NCBI GenBank assembly: GCA_023664085.1
Contig: JAMPGE010000006.1
Span: 1-57,071, forward strand
Reading direction: 5' to 3'
Source of the DNA: Muribaculum sp.
GTDB taxonomy: Bacteria; Bacteroidota; Bacteroidia; Bacteroidales; Muribaculaceae
DNA: 57,071 nucleotides
This document shows positions 8,109 through 17,046 of this stretch, piece by piece (the stretch's first letter is position 1; each line of letters starts with the position of its first letter). The notes beneath the pieces are model-generated. The model worked only from the letters and a program-made list of their open reading frames with translations. It made no database searches and was not told the DNA's origin. The translations under genes and the position numbers were made by a program.

Positions 8109-9927
8109 GGTATGCAATGTCTTTGTTGGTGATTGTATGGTTTGCTTGTGAAGAAAAGGACGATTCCAAAGATGAAATCACATTTGAACCTTCATCATAA
8201 ATAGATTTCAGGCTACGCGACTCGGACTGAGGTGCATACTTAGCGAATTCACATTCATCAAGCAGCGATATAGCCTTGTCTGCAATTGGCTCCGACACAT
8301 TATGAGTGGTAAGCATTTCCCGAATATTATCGCGCAAAAGTTCGGAAGTAGGCATTTTCAATTTGTGCGCCATGTATCCCCAAAGAGCAGCCAGCATTTC
8401 ATCATAAAAGGCTCCGGAATCATTTCTTTTGAGAGCAACGGCGGCTTTCTTAAGGCGTTTTCTGGCCATTCGTCCCGCCCTACGACTCTTTAGAGCCTCC
8501 ATATCGGAATGAGTCTTTTCGTAACGGAAATACATTAATAAGGCAAATAGGAAACCGGCGGAGGGTATGATGAAACATAACCAGTATTTAAAACCCAGTA
8601 TCCAAGGCTCAGATTCCGGTATGAGTTTCCCCACGGGTTGCAACGAACTTTCAAAATGTTTGGCAGTCTGAGATTTTTCGGAAGAGCTTCCCTGTCCTAC
8701 ATCTATATTGTAGCCGTGAGTGACGGCAGATTCATATTTACCCGTCTCTGGGTTGAAATATACGAGCGTAACCGGAGGAATCGCAAATTTACCTGTTTCC
8801 ACAGGCATAAATGAATAAGTGAACTCCACGCTTCCGGACACATTGTTCCCATTCACACTTGCCTCCACTTCAGATTGAGGGGTAAACACTTCCAACTGAG
8901 AAGGAAAAAGTTGGTTCAAATCGGGGAGTTTGATATATTTGAGATTTCCCGTGCCATTTATGGTATACGTGATGGTGGCGGCTTGATTTGTCTTGTAATT
9001 TTGACGGGGCAACGAGGACGTAATGGAGAACTTTCCTACGCCTCCAGAGAAATCGGCGGGTCTGTGAGTTGGGAGGGCTTTTACGTCCACGCTTAGGTCG
9101 TTGGGGGTAATGTTGAGCTGAACAGGCCTTTTCACCACCATTTGCTGAAAATAAGGATCATGGTAATATTCGAAGGCATCGGCACTGACCGTATACGTAT
9201 TACCAATAATGTTTAGCTTTCCGGCCTTCTGAGGGAAGATTATATATCGGGCTACAACAGCTGTCTTATAATTTTTACCGTTGTAAGTCTCGAATTTTTG
9301 CTGAACATCGGTAATTTTATCCTCTTCCACTACAAATCCCTCAAACTTGGGAGCAGCCGTAGCGCCAAGGAACTTGATATAGTTGTATGAGGTATATAAT
9401 TTTATTGTATACACGATAGCTTCCTGCTCATACACATTGGTTTTGGAGACGGAAGCCCTAAGAAACATGTTTTCATTGCCTTTGCCGATAAACTGCGGGC
9501 CTGACTGTTTGCTTGCAGCCACAGGATCGCCTTGAGGTGCACCGTGCTGAGTGGATGCCCCGGCTTGACTCTTAGAAATACCACCCCCTTCTGCTATTGT
9601 ATATTTCAGGACTTTGCTTTTGGAAGACCCCACAGATGCCTGAAACGAGTAAGAGCCCACCGACTGCGCAAGGAGAGTGAGTACGCATTTGGCAGATGTC
9701 CGACCATTGATATCGGTAGAGGAAACGCTACTGTAAAGAAGGCGTGTACCCGATGGAGGATTAGGGAATGAAATCTCTTTTCCTTCACCATCGGCTTCAA
9801 TATAGATGTAGAATTTATCACCAACCTTGATCTTGCCTCGGGTCTGAGTCTCCATTCGCACATTGACCCCTGCCATAGCATAAAGCGTAAGGCAAAACAT
9901 TAAGAATATCGAAAAAACCCGTTTCAT
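8095..9927 (-). CDS. batD: BatD: oxygen tolerance family protein
   Basis: 610 residues from ATG 9927, chosen because the signal peptide 'MKRVFSIFLMFCLTLYAMAG' starts there rather than at the in-frame ATG 14 codons upstream. The large extracytoplasmic region holds repeated Ig-like BatD modules (for example 'VSKTNVYEQEAIVYTIKLYT' and 'DFSGGVGKFSITSSLPRQNY'). One transmembrane helix (about residues 440-465, 'YWLCFIIPSAGFLFALLMYF') precedes a cytoplasmic helical tail rich in Lys and Arg. This is the full-length BatD of the operon. A shorter paralogue lies directly upstream, with 48 bases between its stop and this start. Confidence 0.92.
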   Translation of the reverse strand: MKRVFSIFLMFCLTLYAMAGVNVRMETQTRGKIKVGDKFYIYIEADGEGKEISFPNPPSGTRLLYSSVSSTDINGRTSAKCVLTLLAQSVGSYSFQASVGSSKSKVLKYTIAEGGGISKSQAGASTQHGAPQGDPVAASKQSGPQFIGKGNENMFLRASVSKTNVYEQEAIVYTIKLYTSYNYIKFLGATAAPKFEGFVVEEDKITDVQQKFETYNGKNYKTAVVARYIIFPQKAGKLNIIGNTYTVSADAFEYYHDPYFQQMVVKRPVQLNITPNDLSVDVKALPTHRPADFSGGVGKFSITSSLPRQNYKTNQAATITYTINGTGNLKYIKLPDLNQLFPSQLEVFTPQSEVEASVNGNNVSGSVEFTYSFMPVETGKFAIPPVTLVYFNPETGKYESAVTHGYNIDVGQGSSSEKSQTAKHFESSLQPVGKLIPESEPWILGFKYWLCFIIPSAGFLFALLMYFRYEKTHSDMEALKSRRAGRMARKRLKKAAVALKRNDSGAFYDEMLAALWGYMAHKLKMPTSELLRDNIREMLTTHNVSEPIADKAISLLDECEFAKYAPQSESRSLKSIYDEGSNVISSLESSFSSQANHTITNKDIAYHENI

Positions 9928-9975
9928 AATGGTTTCTGTCATATAAAAGATATCCGTCATTACAGGCACATACTC

Positions 9976-10875
9976 TCAAATTTCAATCGCCGGTTTGCGA
10001 TCTTCAGACGGCTGCTCGATCTCGCGTGATGCCTTCCATTCCGTCTTTTCACTTCGTACGGTACGGTATTTACCCTTTTCAACGTCGAAGAAATTGAATT
10101 CTACAGGAAGAATCTCTCCGGTGGTTTCCTCAGGAATAAACGTTACCGTGAGAGTGACCTCTGAGTATATTTTATCTCCTTTTTGATACACATTATTGTT
10201 TCGTGTCACTGATTTGAATTGAGCACCGGAAGCAAATACATTTTCAAGACTCGGCATTTGCGCATCATTAAGCGAACCGTAACCACTGATAGTAAATACT
10301 GCAATCGCAGGGATTCCTGTAGTGATATTGCCGGGAGGCACTGTGCATTCAATCGTATAGTCACCAATCGCACCAGAAAAATTATCAGGAGATTTTCCTC
10401 TGGATTTTACGTTGATTTCCACGTCGGGTGCTTCAAGACGCATCCTACGGTCTATGGAATAACTGCGGTTTCCCCAAAAGTCATAACGTCCGGTGTCCCA
10501 TCCGGTAGTCACGTTGTAGAGTCCGCCACGTATCCGGAATTTGCCTGTTTCGTCGGGCGTGAGGAAGAATAACGATACGTTCCAGCGCACATAATTCTTC
10601 CCCTTATATTTAATCTTTTCTGCCTGATCATATTTATTGCCACGAATAAATGGGAAGTCTTCTACTCCGGCTACCCTCAAGGGATCGCATCCCAACACCG
10701 ATTCGCCGCTCTCAGCATATAGATAAACTGCATACGGCACATACTGCCCGATATAGGCAGTCTTTGGACACTCCACCTTAAAGAAAACATCGCTTTCTTT
10801 TTTAGCAGCCGTCACAGATGATACTGTGCTACATAGAGCAATGATAAATATAATTGTCTTTGTTAAAAATCTCAT
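9976..10875 (-). CDS. Short BatD-like periplasmic paralogue
   Basis: 299 residues from ATG 10875, where the signal peptide 'MRFLTKTIIFIIALCSTVSS' begins; the frame is open further upstream but that would bury the signal. The body matches two BatD modules: 'PKTAYIGQYVPYAVYLYA' and 'DNFSGAIGDYTIECTVPPGN', the latter aligning with 'DFSGGVGKFSITSSLPRQNY' in the downstream BatD. It lacks the transmembrane helix and cytoplasmic tail of BatD, so it is probably soluble in the periplasm or exported. It lies between batC and batD. This looks like a duplicated and shortened BatD rather than a broken gene, since the frame is intact and ends cleanly after 'EDRKPAIEI'. Confidence 0.82.
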   Translation of the reverse strand: MRFLTKTIIFIIALCSTVSSVTAAKKESDVFFKVECPKTAYIGQYVPYAVYLYAESGESVLGCDPLRVAGVEDFPFIRGNKYDQAEKIKYKGKNYVRWNVSLFFLTPDETGKFRIRGGLYNVTTGWDTGRYDFWGNRSYSIDRRMRLEAPDVEINVKSRGKSPDNFSGAIGDYTIECTVPPGNITTGIPAIAVFTISGYGSLNDAQMPSLENVFASGAQFKSVTRNNNVYQKGDKIYSEVTLTVTFIPEETTGEILPVEFNFFDVEKGKYRTVRSEKTEWKASREIEQPSEDRKPAIEI

Positions 10876-10906
10876 ATACAAATTTTGGGTTACAGGGCAA
10901 ATTAAA

Positions 10907-11725
10907 TCACCAATTCTTATTTGATCTACCGGCGTTTTGCGTCTTTTCTTCAGGGGCGCCAAGACGTTTGGATCGCGTCTGATTCTCTTTGCGTTCTATT
11001 GCCTGCAGAATCTGGTTTGAGGTCTGACTATCGATATTGCCGCTATTGTCTTGATTGGAATTATTCTGATTTTGGTCTTTATTATGATTCTGATCTTTGT
11101 TTTGATCCTTATTCTGATCTTTATCCTGATCCTTGTTTTGATCTTGGTTGTTTTGATTGTTTTTGTCTTGGTTTTGCTGATTTTTAAGCTGGGCAATTCT
11201 CAGGTTTCGCCTTGCATTGTTGTCGTTTGGATTCAGACGCAATGCCCATTTGTAAGCTTCTATGGCCTGAGGATACTGCTCGGCAGAAAACTGTACGTTA
11301 CCGATATTATAGTACGCCCGCGAACTTAAATTTCCCCGGCGAACGTTTCTGGAAGCTATATCCTGAAGCTGAGACAATCCAGTCTCAATCAGATTTTTTG
11401 CCAACGAGTCATTGTTTTGAGCCAGAGATACACCAATCATCAATCTTGATAAACCGCTATTGAACATAGCGGCGTTTGAGCGTGAATGATCCTTTAATGC
11501 GAGCTGATAAAGAGAATCAGCCACAGACGGTTGGCCATCGCGATACTTCTTATTGCCTTCAAGTATCAATTTACGTTCATTTGGTGTAGCACCCTTGCCT
11601 ACGGTGTCCACTATATCTGAGTCAATAGAAACAGAATCCGTATCCTCCCTCTTGGTAGAAGTACAAGCCGAAATCAACACAGAAGATATTATTGCGAAAA
11701 TCAGCAGATTTAAATATCTTTTCAT
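10907..11725 (-). CDS. batC: BatC: TPR lipoprotein with Asn/Gln/Lys/Asp-rich tail
   Basis: 272 residues. The signal peptide ends in the lipobox 'LISAC' at residue 21, predicting an envelope lipoprotein. TPR repeats cover about residues 50-175 ('AYYNIGNVQFSAEQYPQAIE', 'AYKWALRLNPNDNNARRNLR'). From about 178 to 230 the protein is a low-complexity run of KDQN-type repeats, encoded by an imperfect 12-base tandem repeat (about 11035-11180). A short conserved tail 'NQILQAIERKENQTR' follows. The start overlaps the end of batB by 4 bases. TPR proteins of this operon are thought to scaffold the complex. Confidence 0.9.
   Translation of the reverse strand: MKRYLNLLIFAIISSVLISACTSTKREDTDSVSIDSDIVDTVGKGATPNERKLILEGNKKYRDGQPSVADSLYQLALKDHSRSNAAMFNSGLSRLMIGVSLAQNNDSLAKNLIETGLSQLQDIASRNVRRGNLSSRAYYNIGNVQFSAEQYPQAIEAYKWALRLNPNDNNARRNLRIAQLKNQQNQDKNNQNNQDQNKDQDKDQNKDQNKDQNHNKDQNQNNSNQDNSGNIDSQTSNQILQAIERKENQTRSKRLGAPEEKTQNAGRSNKNW
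11035..11180 (-). repeat. Low-complexity tandem repeat inside batC
   Basis: Imperfect in-frame units of about 12 bases, coding K-D-Q-N or close variants, run through this interval. Such tracts can change copy number by slippage in steps that keep the frame. Confidence 0.7.
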
Positions 11726-12768
11726 TTAGTGGCCTCCTTTCTGAAAAAAGTGAATCTGTCAAGCCAAACGAACTTGCTGTCAAGCACGAAAATATCCAAA
11801 ATAATCAAGACAAACGCTCCCCAAACGAATATTAGGTACAGCTCATCGTGCACAGCAAGGAAGCTGGATTCAAGATTCGATTTTTGCAATTGGTTGAGTT
11901 TCTTGTCAAGCTCACTGATTGCATTTTTATTAGCGGCGTTGACATAAATGCCCTTACCTGCTTTGGCAATTTCAAGGGCCAGATCTTCATTTAAGGCTGT
12001 TGCTACGGGCTCACCCGTCTCAGAGTCAATCAACTCTCCAGACGAAAGAGGCACCGGCATGGGCTTGGTAGCACCGACGCCTATCACGTCGATTTGAATT
12101 TTCTTCTTCGATGCATCCTCCACAGCTTTTGTCACCTCATTAGGGTTTTCGAGTTCTTCAGCATCTGTAAGCAAAACAATGGCCTTACCGATATTGGGAT
12201 TTTCAGAAAAAGAAGCAGCCGCGAGATTGATGGCACCGCCGATGTTGGTGCCTTGGTGCTGGATCATGGAAGGATCGATTGAATTGAGAAACATTTTGGC
12301 GGAAACATAATCTCCTGTGACGGGAATAAGGGAATATGCATCTCCGGCATAAACTACGAGTCCAACCCTGTCGTTGCCAAGATGGTCAATAAGTTTTTCC
12401 AAAGTAAGTTTTGCCATCCGCATGCGATCTATCCCCTCGGGATTGTCTGTGGCAGAGGCAAGCATTGAATTAGAGGCATCCACAGCTAGAATCACTTCAA
12501 TGCCATCACGGGATGTATTCTGATTGCTTACACCGCCCCAAGGTCTGCACAAAGCCAAAATAATGCATGCAAGAGCAAAGCAACGCAGTGTCAACTTTAT
12601 AGGTGGTTTATATGGAGACACAAGCGGTGCGAGTTCCGACAGATTGGAAGGTTTGCCAAACTTGCTAAGTTTGCAGCTACGCGCCCAGCGGGCCCAGAAA
12701 TACAGAGCCATAACAATGGGCACGGCAGCAAGCAGCCAGAGAAGATATGGATAAGCGAAGGTAATCAT
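11722..12768 (-). CDS. batB: BatB: von Willebrand A domain membrane protein
   Basis: 348 residues. N-terminal transmembrane segments (about 8-25 and 58-78), then a VWA domain with the MIDAS motif 'VILAVDASNSML' (D-x-S-x-S) and later 'KAIVLLTDAEELENP'. A final transmembrane helix lies near 310-330 ('LIFVWGAFVLIILDIFVLD'). It starts 3 bases after the batA stop and overlaps batC by 4 bases, so the genes are translationally coupled. The paired VWA proteins BatA and BatB are the metal-dependent adhesion-type core of the complex. Confidence 0.93.
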   Translation of the reverse strand: MITFAYPYLLWLLAAVPIVMALYFWARWARSCKLSKFGKPSNLSELAPLVSPYKPPIKLTLRCFALACIILALCRPWGGVSNQNTSRDGIEVILAVDASNSMLASATDNPEGIDRMRMAKLTLEKLIDHLGNDRVGLVVYAGDAYSLIPVTGDYVSAKMFLNSIDPSMIQHQGTNIGGAINLAAASFSENPNIGKAIVLLTDAEELENPNEVTKAVEDASKKKIQIDVIGVGATKPMPVPLSSGELIDSETGEPVATALNEDLALEIAKAGKGIYVNAANKNAISELDKKLNQLQKSNLESSFLAVHDELYLIFVWGAFVLIILDIFVLDSKFVWLDRFTFFRKEATK

Positions 12769-12771
12769 TTG

Positions 12772-13749
12772 TCAAGGAATTCTACGTATGGCAGTGTAAC
12801 GAATAAGCAACATAATCACATAGCAAATCAAAGCAGCACACACCCATGGCATAAAGTTCTCATCCATACGGGTGAATTTGCTTACATCGATTTTGGACTT
12901 CTCAAGTTTGTCGATAGTCTTAAATACATCTGCCAACACATGTTCATTATGTGCTCTGAAGTATTCTCCACCGGTGGCTTCAGCTATATTCTTCAAAGCT
13001 TCTTCATCGATTTTGGTTTCCATTGTAGTGTTCGTGAATCCATAAGGATCAGTAATCTGCACCGATTGATCCGTGCCTACACCGATAGTGTAAACCCTCA
13101 TACCCTTTTCAGCCGCAATTTCAGCGGCTGTGGAGGGCGACACTTCTCCGGTATTATTTGTGCCATCGGTAAGCAATATGATGCTTTTGGACTTTGCAGT
13201 GCCTGCACATAAGCGGTTTATTGCGCTGGCCAAACCGTCTCCAATAGCAGTGCCATTATCCAGATCGCCCATTCTCAGATTGGCAATTGAATTTATAAGG
13301 GCCTGACGATCTGTAGTAAGTGGCATTAAAGAAAGCGATTCTCCACCGAAAGCCACAAGTCCGATGTTGTCGTTGGCACGTCCGGAAATAAAATCGGCAG
13401 CCACTCGTTTGGCAGCTTCAAAACGGTTGGGTTCCATATCGTTGGCAGCCATGGATGTGGAAATGTCAATAGCGAGCACAATATCCGTGCCTTCGATAGA
13501 AGAAGAAGTCTTCGAATTATACGACAAAGGACGGGCTATAGCAACTATCAAACACCCTAATGCTCCTAACTGCAGGGCGAAGCATACATGGATCAATGCA
13601 GATTTCCATGTGCCGAAACCTTTTGGGAATGCGCTGAGTGAAGATATGCCAAGGCTCGGTGTAGAATTTTTCTTTTTAGCTATATACCACCAGATAAGTG
13701 GTATAAATGATAGAAAAAGCAGAAGCCACCATGGATGTTTAAGCATCAT
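12772..13749 (-). CDS. batA: BatA: von Willebrand A domain membrane protein
   Basis: 325 residues. It begins with transmembrane segments ('HPWWLLLFLSFIPLIWWYIA' and a second near 50-72), followed by a VWA domain with MIDAS 'VLAIDISTSMAAND' and 'SIILLTDGTNNTGEV'. A C-terminal transmembrane helix ('WVCAALICYVIMLLIRY') closes the protein. The first two codons are both ATG and either could be the start. It overlaps the upstream gene by 4 bases (ATGA). It is similar in plan to BatB, as is usual for this operon. Confidence 0.93.
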   Translation of the reverse strand: MMLKHPWWLLLFLSFIPLIWWYIAKKKNSTPSLGISSLSAFPKGFGTWKSALIHVCFALQLGALGCLIVAIARPLSYNSKTSSSIEGTDIVLAIDISTSMAANDMEPNRFEAAKRVAADFISGRANDNIGLVAFGGESLSLMPLTTDRQALINSIANLRMGDLDNGTAIGDGLASAINRLCAGTAKSKSIILLTDGTNNTGEVSPSTAAEIAAEKGMRVYTIGVGTDQSVQITDPYGFTNTTMETKIDEEALKNIAEATGGEYFRAHNEHVLADVFKTIDKLEKSKIDVSKFTRMDENFMPWVCAALICYVIMLLIRYTAIRRIP

Positions 13750-14801
13750 AACGTATCGCCGCCTCCTTCGGATCCAGCCTTATTGGCCTTGTCGGCTCGG
13801 TTAGCTTCCTCAAGATGCCGGAGGTAACGGGAGTGAGCCGTATGAATGATCTGTTCGGTATACTTCATGCATTCTTCGTTATCCTCAGCCAATGGTCTAA
13901 CTTTGGCAAATTTTGCAAAATCAGCCATGTTTAGAATTTTACGCACTTCATCAGTCATGGAAGTAAGATCAGGATGGCTTTTAAAGGCGTTAAGAATTTG
14001 TGCTGAAGTCATTTCCATGGCCGATATATTATATTCCTTGTAGAGGTAGCGACGCAGTATAAACGTTAGCCCCGTATAGAATTCCTTCTCCCTTCCATTT
14101 TCCCAGAGTTTGCGTTTATTTAGTTTTACCAATGAATTCATTGCCTCATCATAGGGTGGGATTGCCGGTTTTGGAGGAAGTACGGATCCCGTGGATTTAT
14201 AATTTCGCCAAGCCTTAAGCGTAAACCATAGAGTGGCCGCAAGAGCTAAAAGTGCGAACGCCATCAGCCACCAATATTTCTCGAGAAACGAACGGAAGGC
14301 CGACTTGGGTCCTTTTAAAGTTGCATCTTCCGGCTCTGCCACATCTGTGAAACCGGCGATCTCATCATCAGCCTTTACTTTTACCGGGATCACATTAAGT
14401 GAAACACGGTTTGACTCCACATGTATCCCATTATAGTCGAATACAAAAGGCGGAAGCTTATAATAACCTGAATCGTATGCCTGCACCAGAAGATTATAAT
14501 TCACCCGGATTCTGCCGCTGGATAATTTTACAGTATCTATTTTGAAACGCTGACGAATCTCCACAGAGTCCTTAATCAACGGAATAAACGCCCCGTTTCC
14601 TTCCTTAAGAATAGGAAGTGTGACTTTGGCATTTGCTGGCTGCTCCACTTCTATGCGCAGAGGAGCAACATTTCCCATAAGCAGGGAAGCGGAATCCAGC
14701 TGGGCTTTGACCGATATGGGCACGGCTGCAGATACAGCCGATGCCGAGACCGACATCATAGCCAGAAGCAACAGATATAATGATTTGCCTATAAAATTCA
14801 T
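13746..14801 (-). CDS. Bat-operon membrane protein with periplasmic BatD-like domain
   Basis: 351 residues with a signal peptide (about 1-25, ending near 'SAVSA'), a beta-rich periplasmic region (25-165), one transmembrane helix ('YWWLMAFALLALAATLWF', about 176-193), and a cytoplasmic helical region (210-351) with 'FYTGLTFILRRYLYKEYNIS'. The arrangement resembles the C-terminal half of BatD or the DUF4381-type proteins found between DUF58 and VWA genes. It sits 23 bases after the DUF58 gene and overlaps batA by 4 bases. Function is unknown; position suggests a structural part of the same complex. Confidence 0.82.
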   Translation of the reverse strand: MNFIGKSLYLLLLAMMSVSASAVSAAVPISVKAQLDSASLLMGNVAPLRIEVEQPANAKVTLPILKEGNGAFIPLIKDSVEIRQRFKIDTVKLSSGRIRVNYNLLVQAYDSGYYKLPPFVFDYNGIHVESNRVSLNVIPVKVKADDEIAGFTDVAEPEDATLKGPKSAFRSFLEKYWWLMAFALLALAATLWFTLKAWRNYKSTGSVLPPKPAIPPYDEAMNSLVKLNKRKLWENGREKEFYTGLTFILRRYLYKEYNISAMEMTSAQILNAFKSHPDLTSMTDEVRKILNMADFAKFAKVRPLAEDNEECMKYTEQIIHTAHSRYLRHLEEANRADKANKAGSEGGGDTL

Positions 14802-14824
14802 CTTGGAATCTGTTTCATATAAAA

Positions 14825-15703
14825 TTAACGCTGGCGACTTCTACGCCGAAACATCCCCAACAATGATTTCACATAGTCTTCATCATTGCGAATGCTGACC
14901 ATATCCACACCGCATTTGTTAATGGTATTGGAAAGCTTCTGCAGGTTGGCATACCAATTCTTATGATATGCGTCCCTCACCTTTCTTGATGATGTATCTA
15001 CCCAAAGCAATCGGCCGGATTCAAGATCGCGCAAGCGCATGAGGCCTACGTTTGGTAAATCGGAATCTCTGGCATCAAACACCTGTATTGCGGCCAATTC
15101 GTGTTTTCGGTTTGCCACCGACATACTTTTTGAATAGTCATGATCATCAATAAAGTCACTGATAAGAAAGGCGCTACTGCGTTTATTTATTGCATTGGTA
15201 AGAAACTGCAGAGCTGTGTCAATATTGGTGCCATGGTGTTCGGAATGGAAATTGATAATCTCACGGATAATCAACAATACGTGTTTGCGGCCCTTTTTGG
15301 GAGGAATGAATTTTTCAATTTTATCACTGAAAAAGATCACTCCCACCTTGTCATTGTTCTGAATAGAGGAAAACGCCAAAGTGGCCGCGATTTCAGCGAT
15401 AAGATCTCGTTTGGGCATACCCTGTGCACCAAAAGACTCTGAACCGCTCACATCGATCAGAAGCATCATTGTCAGCTCTCGATCTTCTTCATACACCTTT
15501 ACATATGGCTTGTTTTGACGCGCGGTGACGTTCCAGTCAATATCTCTCACATCGTCACCGGGCTGATATTCACGCACTTCGGAGAAAGTAACACCTCTTC
15601 CCTTAAAAGCAGTGTGATATTCACCGGCAAAGACATTCTGACTGAGGCCACGCGTCTTTATTTCTATCTTTCTTACCTTTTGAAGCAGATCGTTTGTATC
15701 CAT
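14825..15703 (-). CDS. DUF58 domain protein of the moxR/bat operon
   Basis: 292 residues with the DUF58 signature 'GRGVTFSEVREYQPGDDVRD' followed by 'IDWNVTARQNKPYVKVYEED', then a VWA-like part with 'MMLLIDVSGSESFG' (D-x-S-x-S). No membrane segment is visible, so it is probably cytoplasmic. DUF58 proteins nearly always sit beside MoxR ATPases and VWA genes, as here: 48 bases after moxR and 23 bases before the next gene. It is thought to be a substrate or adaptor for the MoxR ATPase. Confidence 0.92.
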   Translation of the reverse strand: MDTNDLLQKVRKIEIKTRGLSQNVFAGEYHTAFKGRGVTFSEVREYQPGDDVRDIDWNVTARQNKPYVKVYEEDRELTMMLLIDVSGSESFGAQGMPKRDLIAEIAATLAFSSIQNNDKVGVIFFSDKIEKFIPPKKGRKHVLLIIREIINFHSEHHGTNIDTALQFLTNAINKRSSAFLISDFIDDHDYSKSMSVANRKHELAAIQVFDARDSDLPNVGLMRLRDLESGRLLWVDTSSRKVRDAYHKNWYANLQKLSNTINKCGVDMVSIRNDEDYVKSLLGMFRRRSRQR

Positions 15704-15751
15704 ATATTTATAGAGTAGAGCTACAATTTATGCGGTCTAACCAAGCCTCTC

Positions 15752-16747
15752 TCAGGGCACCTGTACCTTATCGATTATTTCTGTAATAATCTCATCGGCA
15801 GTGATATTGTTGGCTTCGGCTTCATATGTAAGACCTATACGATGACGCATCACATCAAGGCATACGGATCTTACATCTTCTGGAATAACGTAGCCGCGAC
15901 CCTGCAGGAAAGCGTATGCCCTTGAGGCAAGTGCCAACGAAATAGAAGCACGAGGTGAAGCTCCGTATGATATTATACCTTGAAGGTCTTTAAGATCGTA
16001 TTTCGACGGTTCGCGAGTGGCAAATACAAGATCCACGATATAATTTTCGATTTTCTCATCGATGTAAATCTTCTGAACAATCTTTTGTATCTCAAGCACA
16101 TCTTCTTTGCTCACCACCGGGCGCAATGGTTCTTGTGAACCGGAAATATTCTGGCGAATAATTTCTTTCTCTTCTTCCTTAGTGGGATATCCGATCACTA
16201 CCTTAAGAAGAAAACGGTCCGTCTGGGCTTCGGGCAATGGATATGTACCTTCCTGTTCAATAGGGTTCTGCGTAGCCATCACGAGGAACGGGGAGGGAAG
16301 TTTAAAAGTTTGTTCACCTATTGTGACCTGTCTTTCCTGCATGGCTTCGAGCAATGCACTCTGCACCTTTGCCGGGGCACGGTTTATCTCATCGGCGAGC
16401 ACGAAGTTTGCAAAAACAGGTCCTTTCTTTACCTCGAAAGATTCATTTTTTATACTGTAGATAAGAGTTCCCACCACATCGGCAGGCAGAAGGTCCGGAG
16501 TGAATTGAATTCGACTGTAGTCGGCATCAACGATTGCGGCAAGAGTTTTTATAGCAAGGGTTTTTGCCAAACCGGGCACTCCTTCAAGAAGCACATGACC
16601 GTTGCATAGCAATGCTACCAACAGAGAATCTACAAGATGTTTTTGTCCTACAATCCTGCGATCCATACCTGACCGAATCAGACTTAGGAAATTGCTTTTG
16701 GAAGCAATCAGATCATTGAGGTCTCGTATATTGATTGTATCATTCAT
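15752..16747 (-). CDS. moxR: MoxR-family AAA+ ATPase
   Basis: 331 residues, standard length. Walker A 'EGVPGLAKT' and Walker B 'VLADEINRAPAK' are complete, with sensor 'MATQNPIEQEGTYPLPEAQ' and 'TDRFLLKV' carrying the arginine-finger region. MoxR ATPases act as chaperones that insert cofactors or assemble complexes. It is the first gene of a nine-gene minus-strand operon running to batE. Upstream lies a 299-base AT-rich gap with a possible -7 box at 16894-16901. Confidence 0.95.
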   Translation of the reverse strand: MNDTINIRDLNDLIASKSNFLSLIRSGMDRRIVGQKHLVDSLLVALLCNGHVLLEGVPGLAKTLAIKTLAAIVDADYSRIQFTPDLLPADVVGTLIYSIKNESFEVKKGPVFANFVLADEINRAPAKVQSALLEAMQERQVTIGEQTFKLPSPFLVMATQNPIEQEGTYPLPEAQTDRFLLKVVIGYPTKEEEKEIIRQNISGSQEPLRPVVSKEDVLEIQKIVQKIYIDEKIENYIVDLVFATREPSKYDLKDLQGIISYGASPRASISLALASRAYAFLQGRGYVIPEDVRSVCLDVMRHRIGLTYEAEANNITADEIITEIIDKVQVP

Positions 16748-16944
16748 TTGTGAATATATTACTGTTCAGGTTATTTCCTATATTATACCATCGATGTTGA
16801 AGTGTGAAATCGTCTGATAATTGAGAATAAAGTTAAAATTTAAACTCTTACTTATGAGTAAAATTGGACTTGAAACCCTTCATTACACCTTTGCAAAAAT
16901 AACCTTATTTGAGATAAAGATATTTCAAAAAGTGTTAAATCTTA

Positions 16945-16991
16945 TTAAATTTAAACCTTATTCAATATTAAATTCAAACCTTATTCAATAT
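16945..16991. repeat. Tandem 23-base duplication between moxR and thiL
   Basis: Two copies of TTAAATTYAAACCTTATTC followed by AATAT lie head to tail (16945-16968 and 16968-16991). The remainder of the 16748-17046 gap is AT-rich with no gene and only a weak candidate -7 box (CAAAAATA, 16894-16901) for moxR. Confidence 0.6.
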
Positions 16992-17046
16992 AAAGTTAAT
17001 GAGGATCCACAAGAAGTCGGCTTATTGACGGATTTGCATCGGAAAT

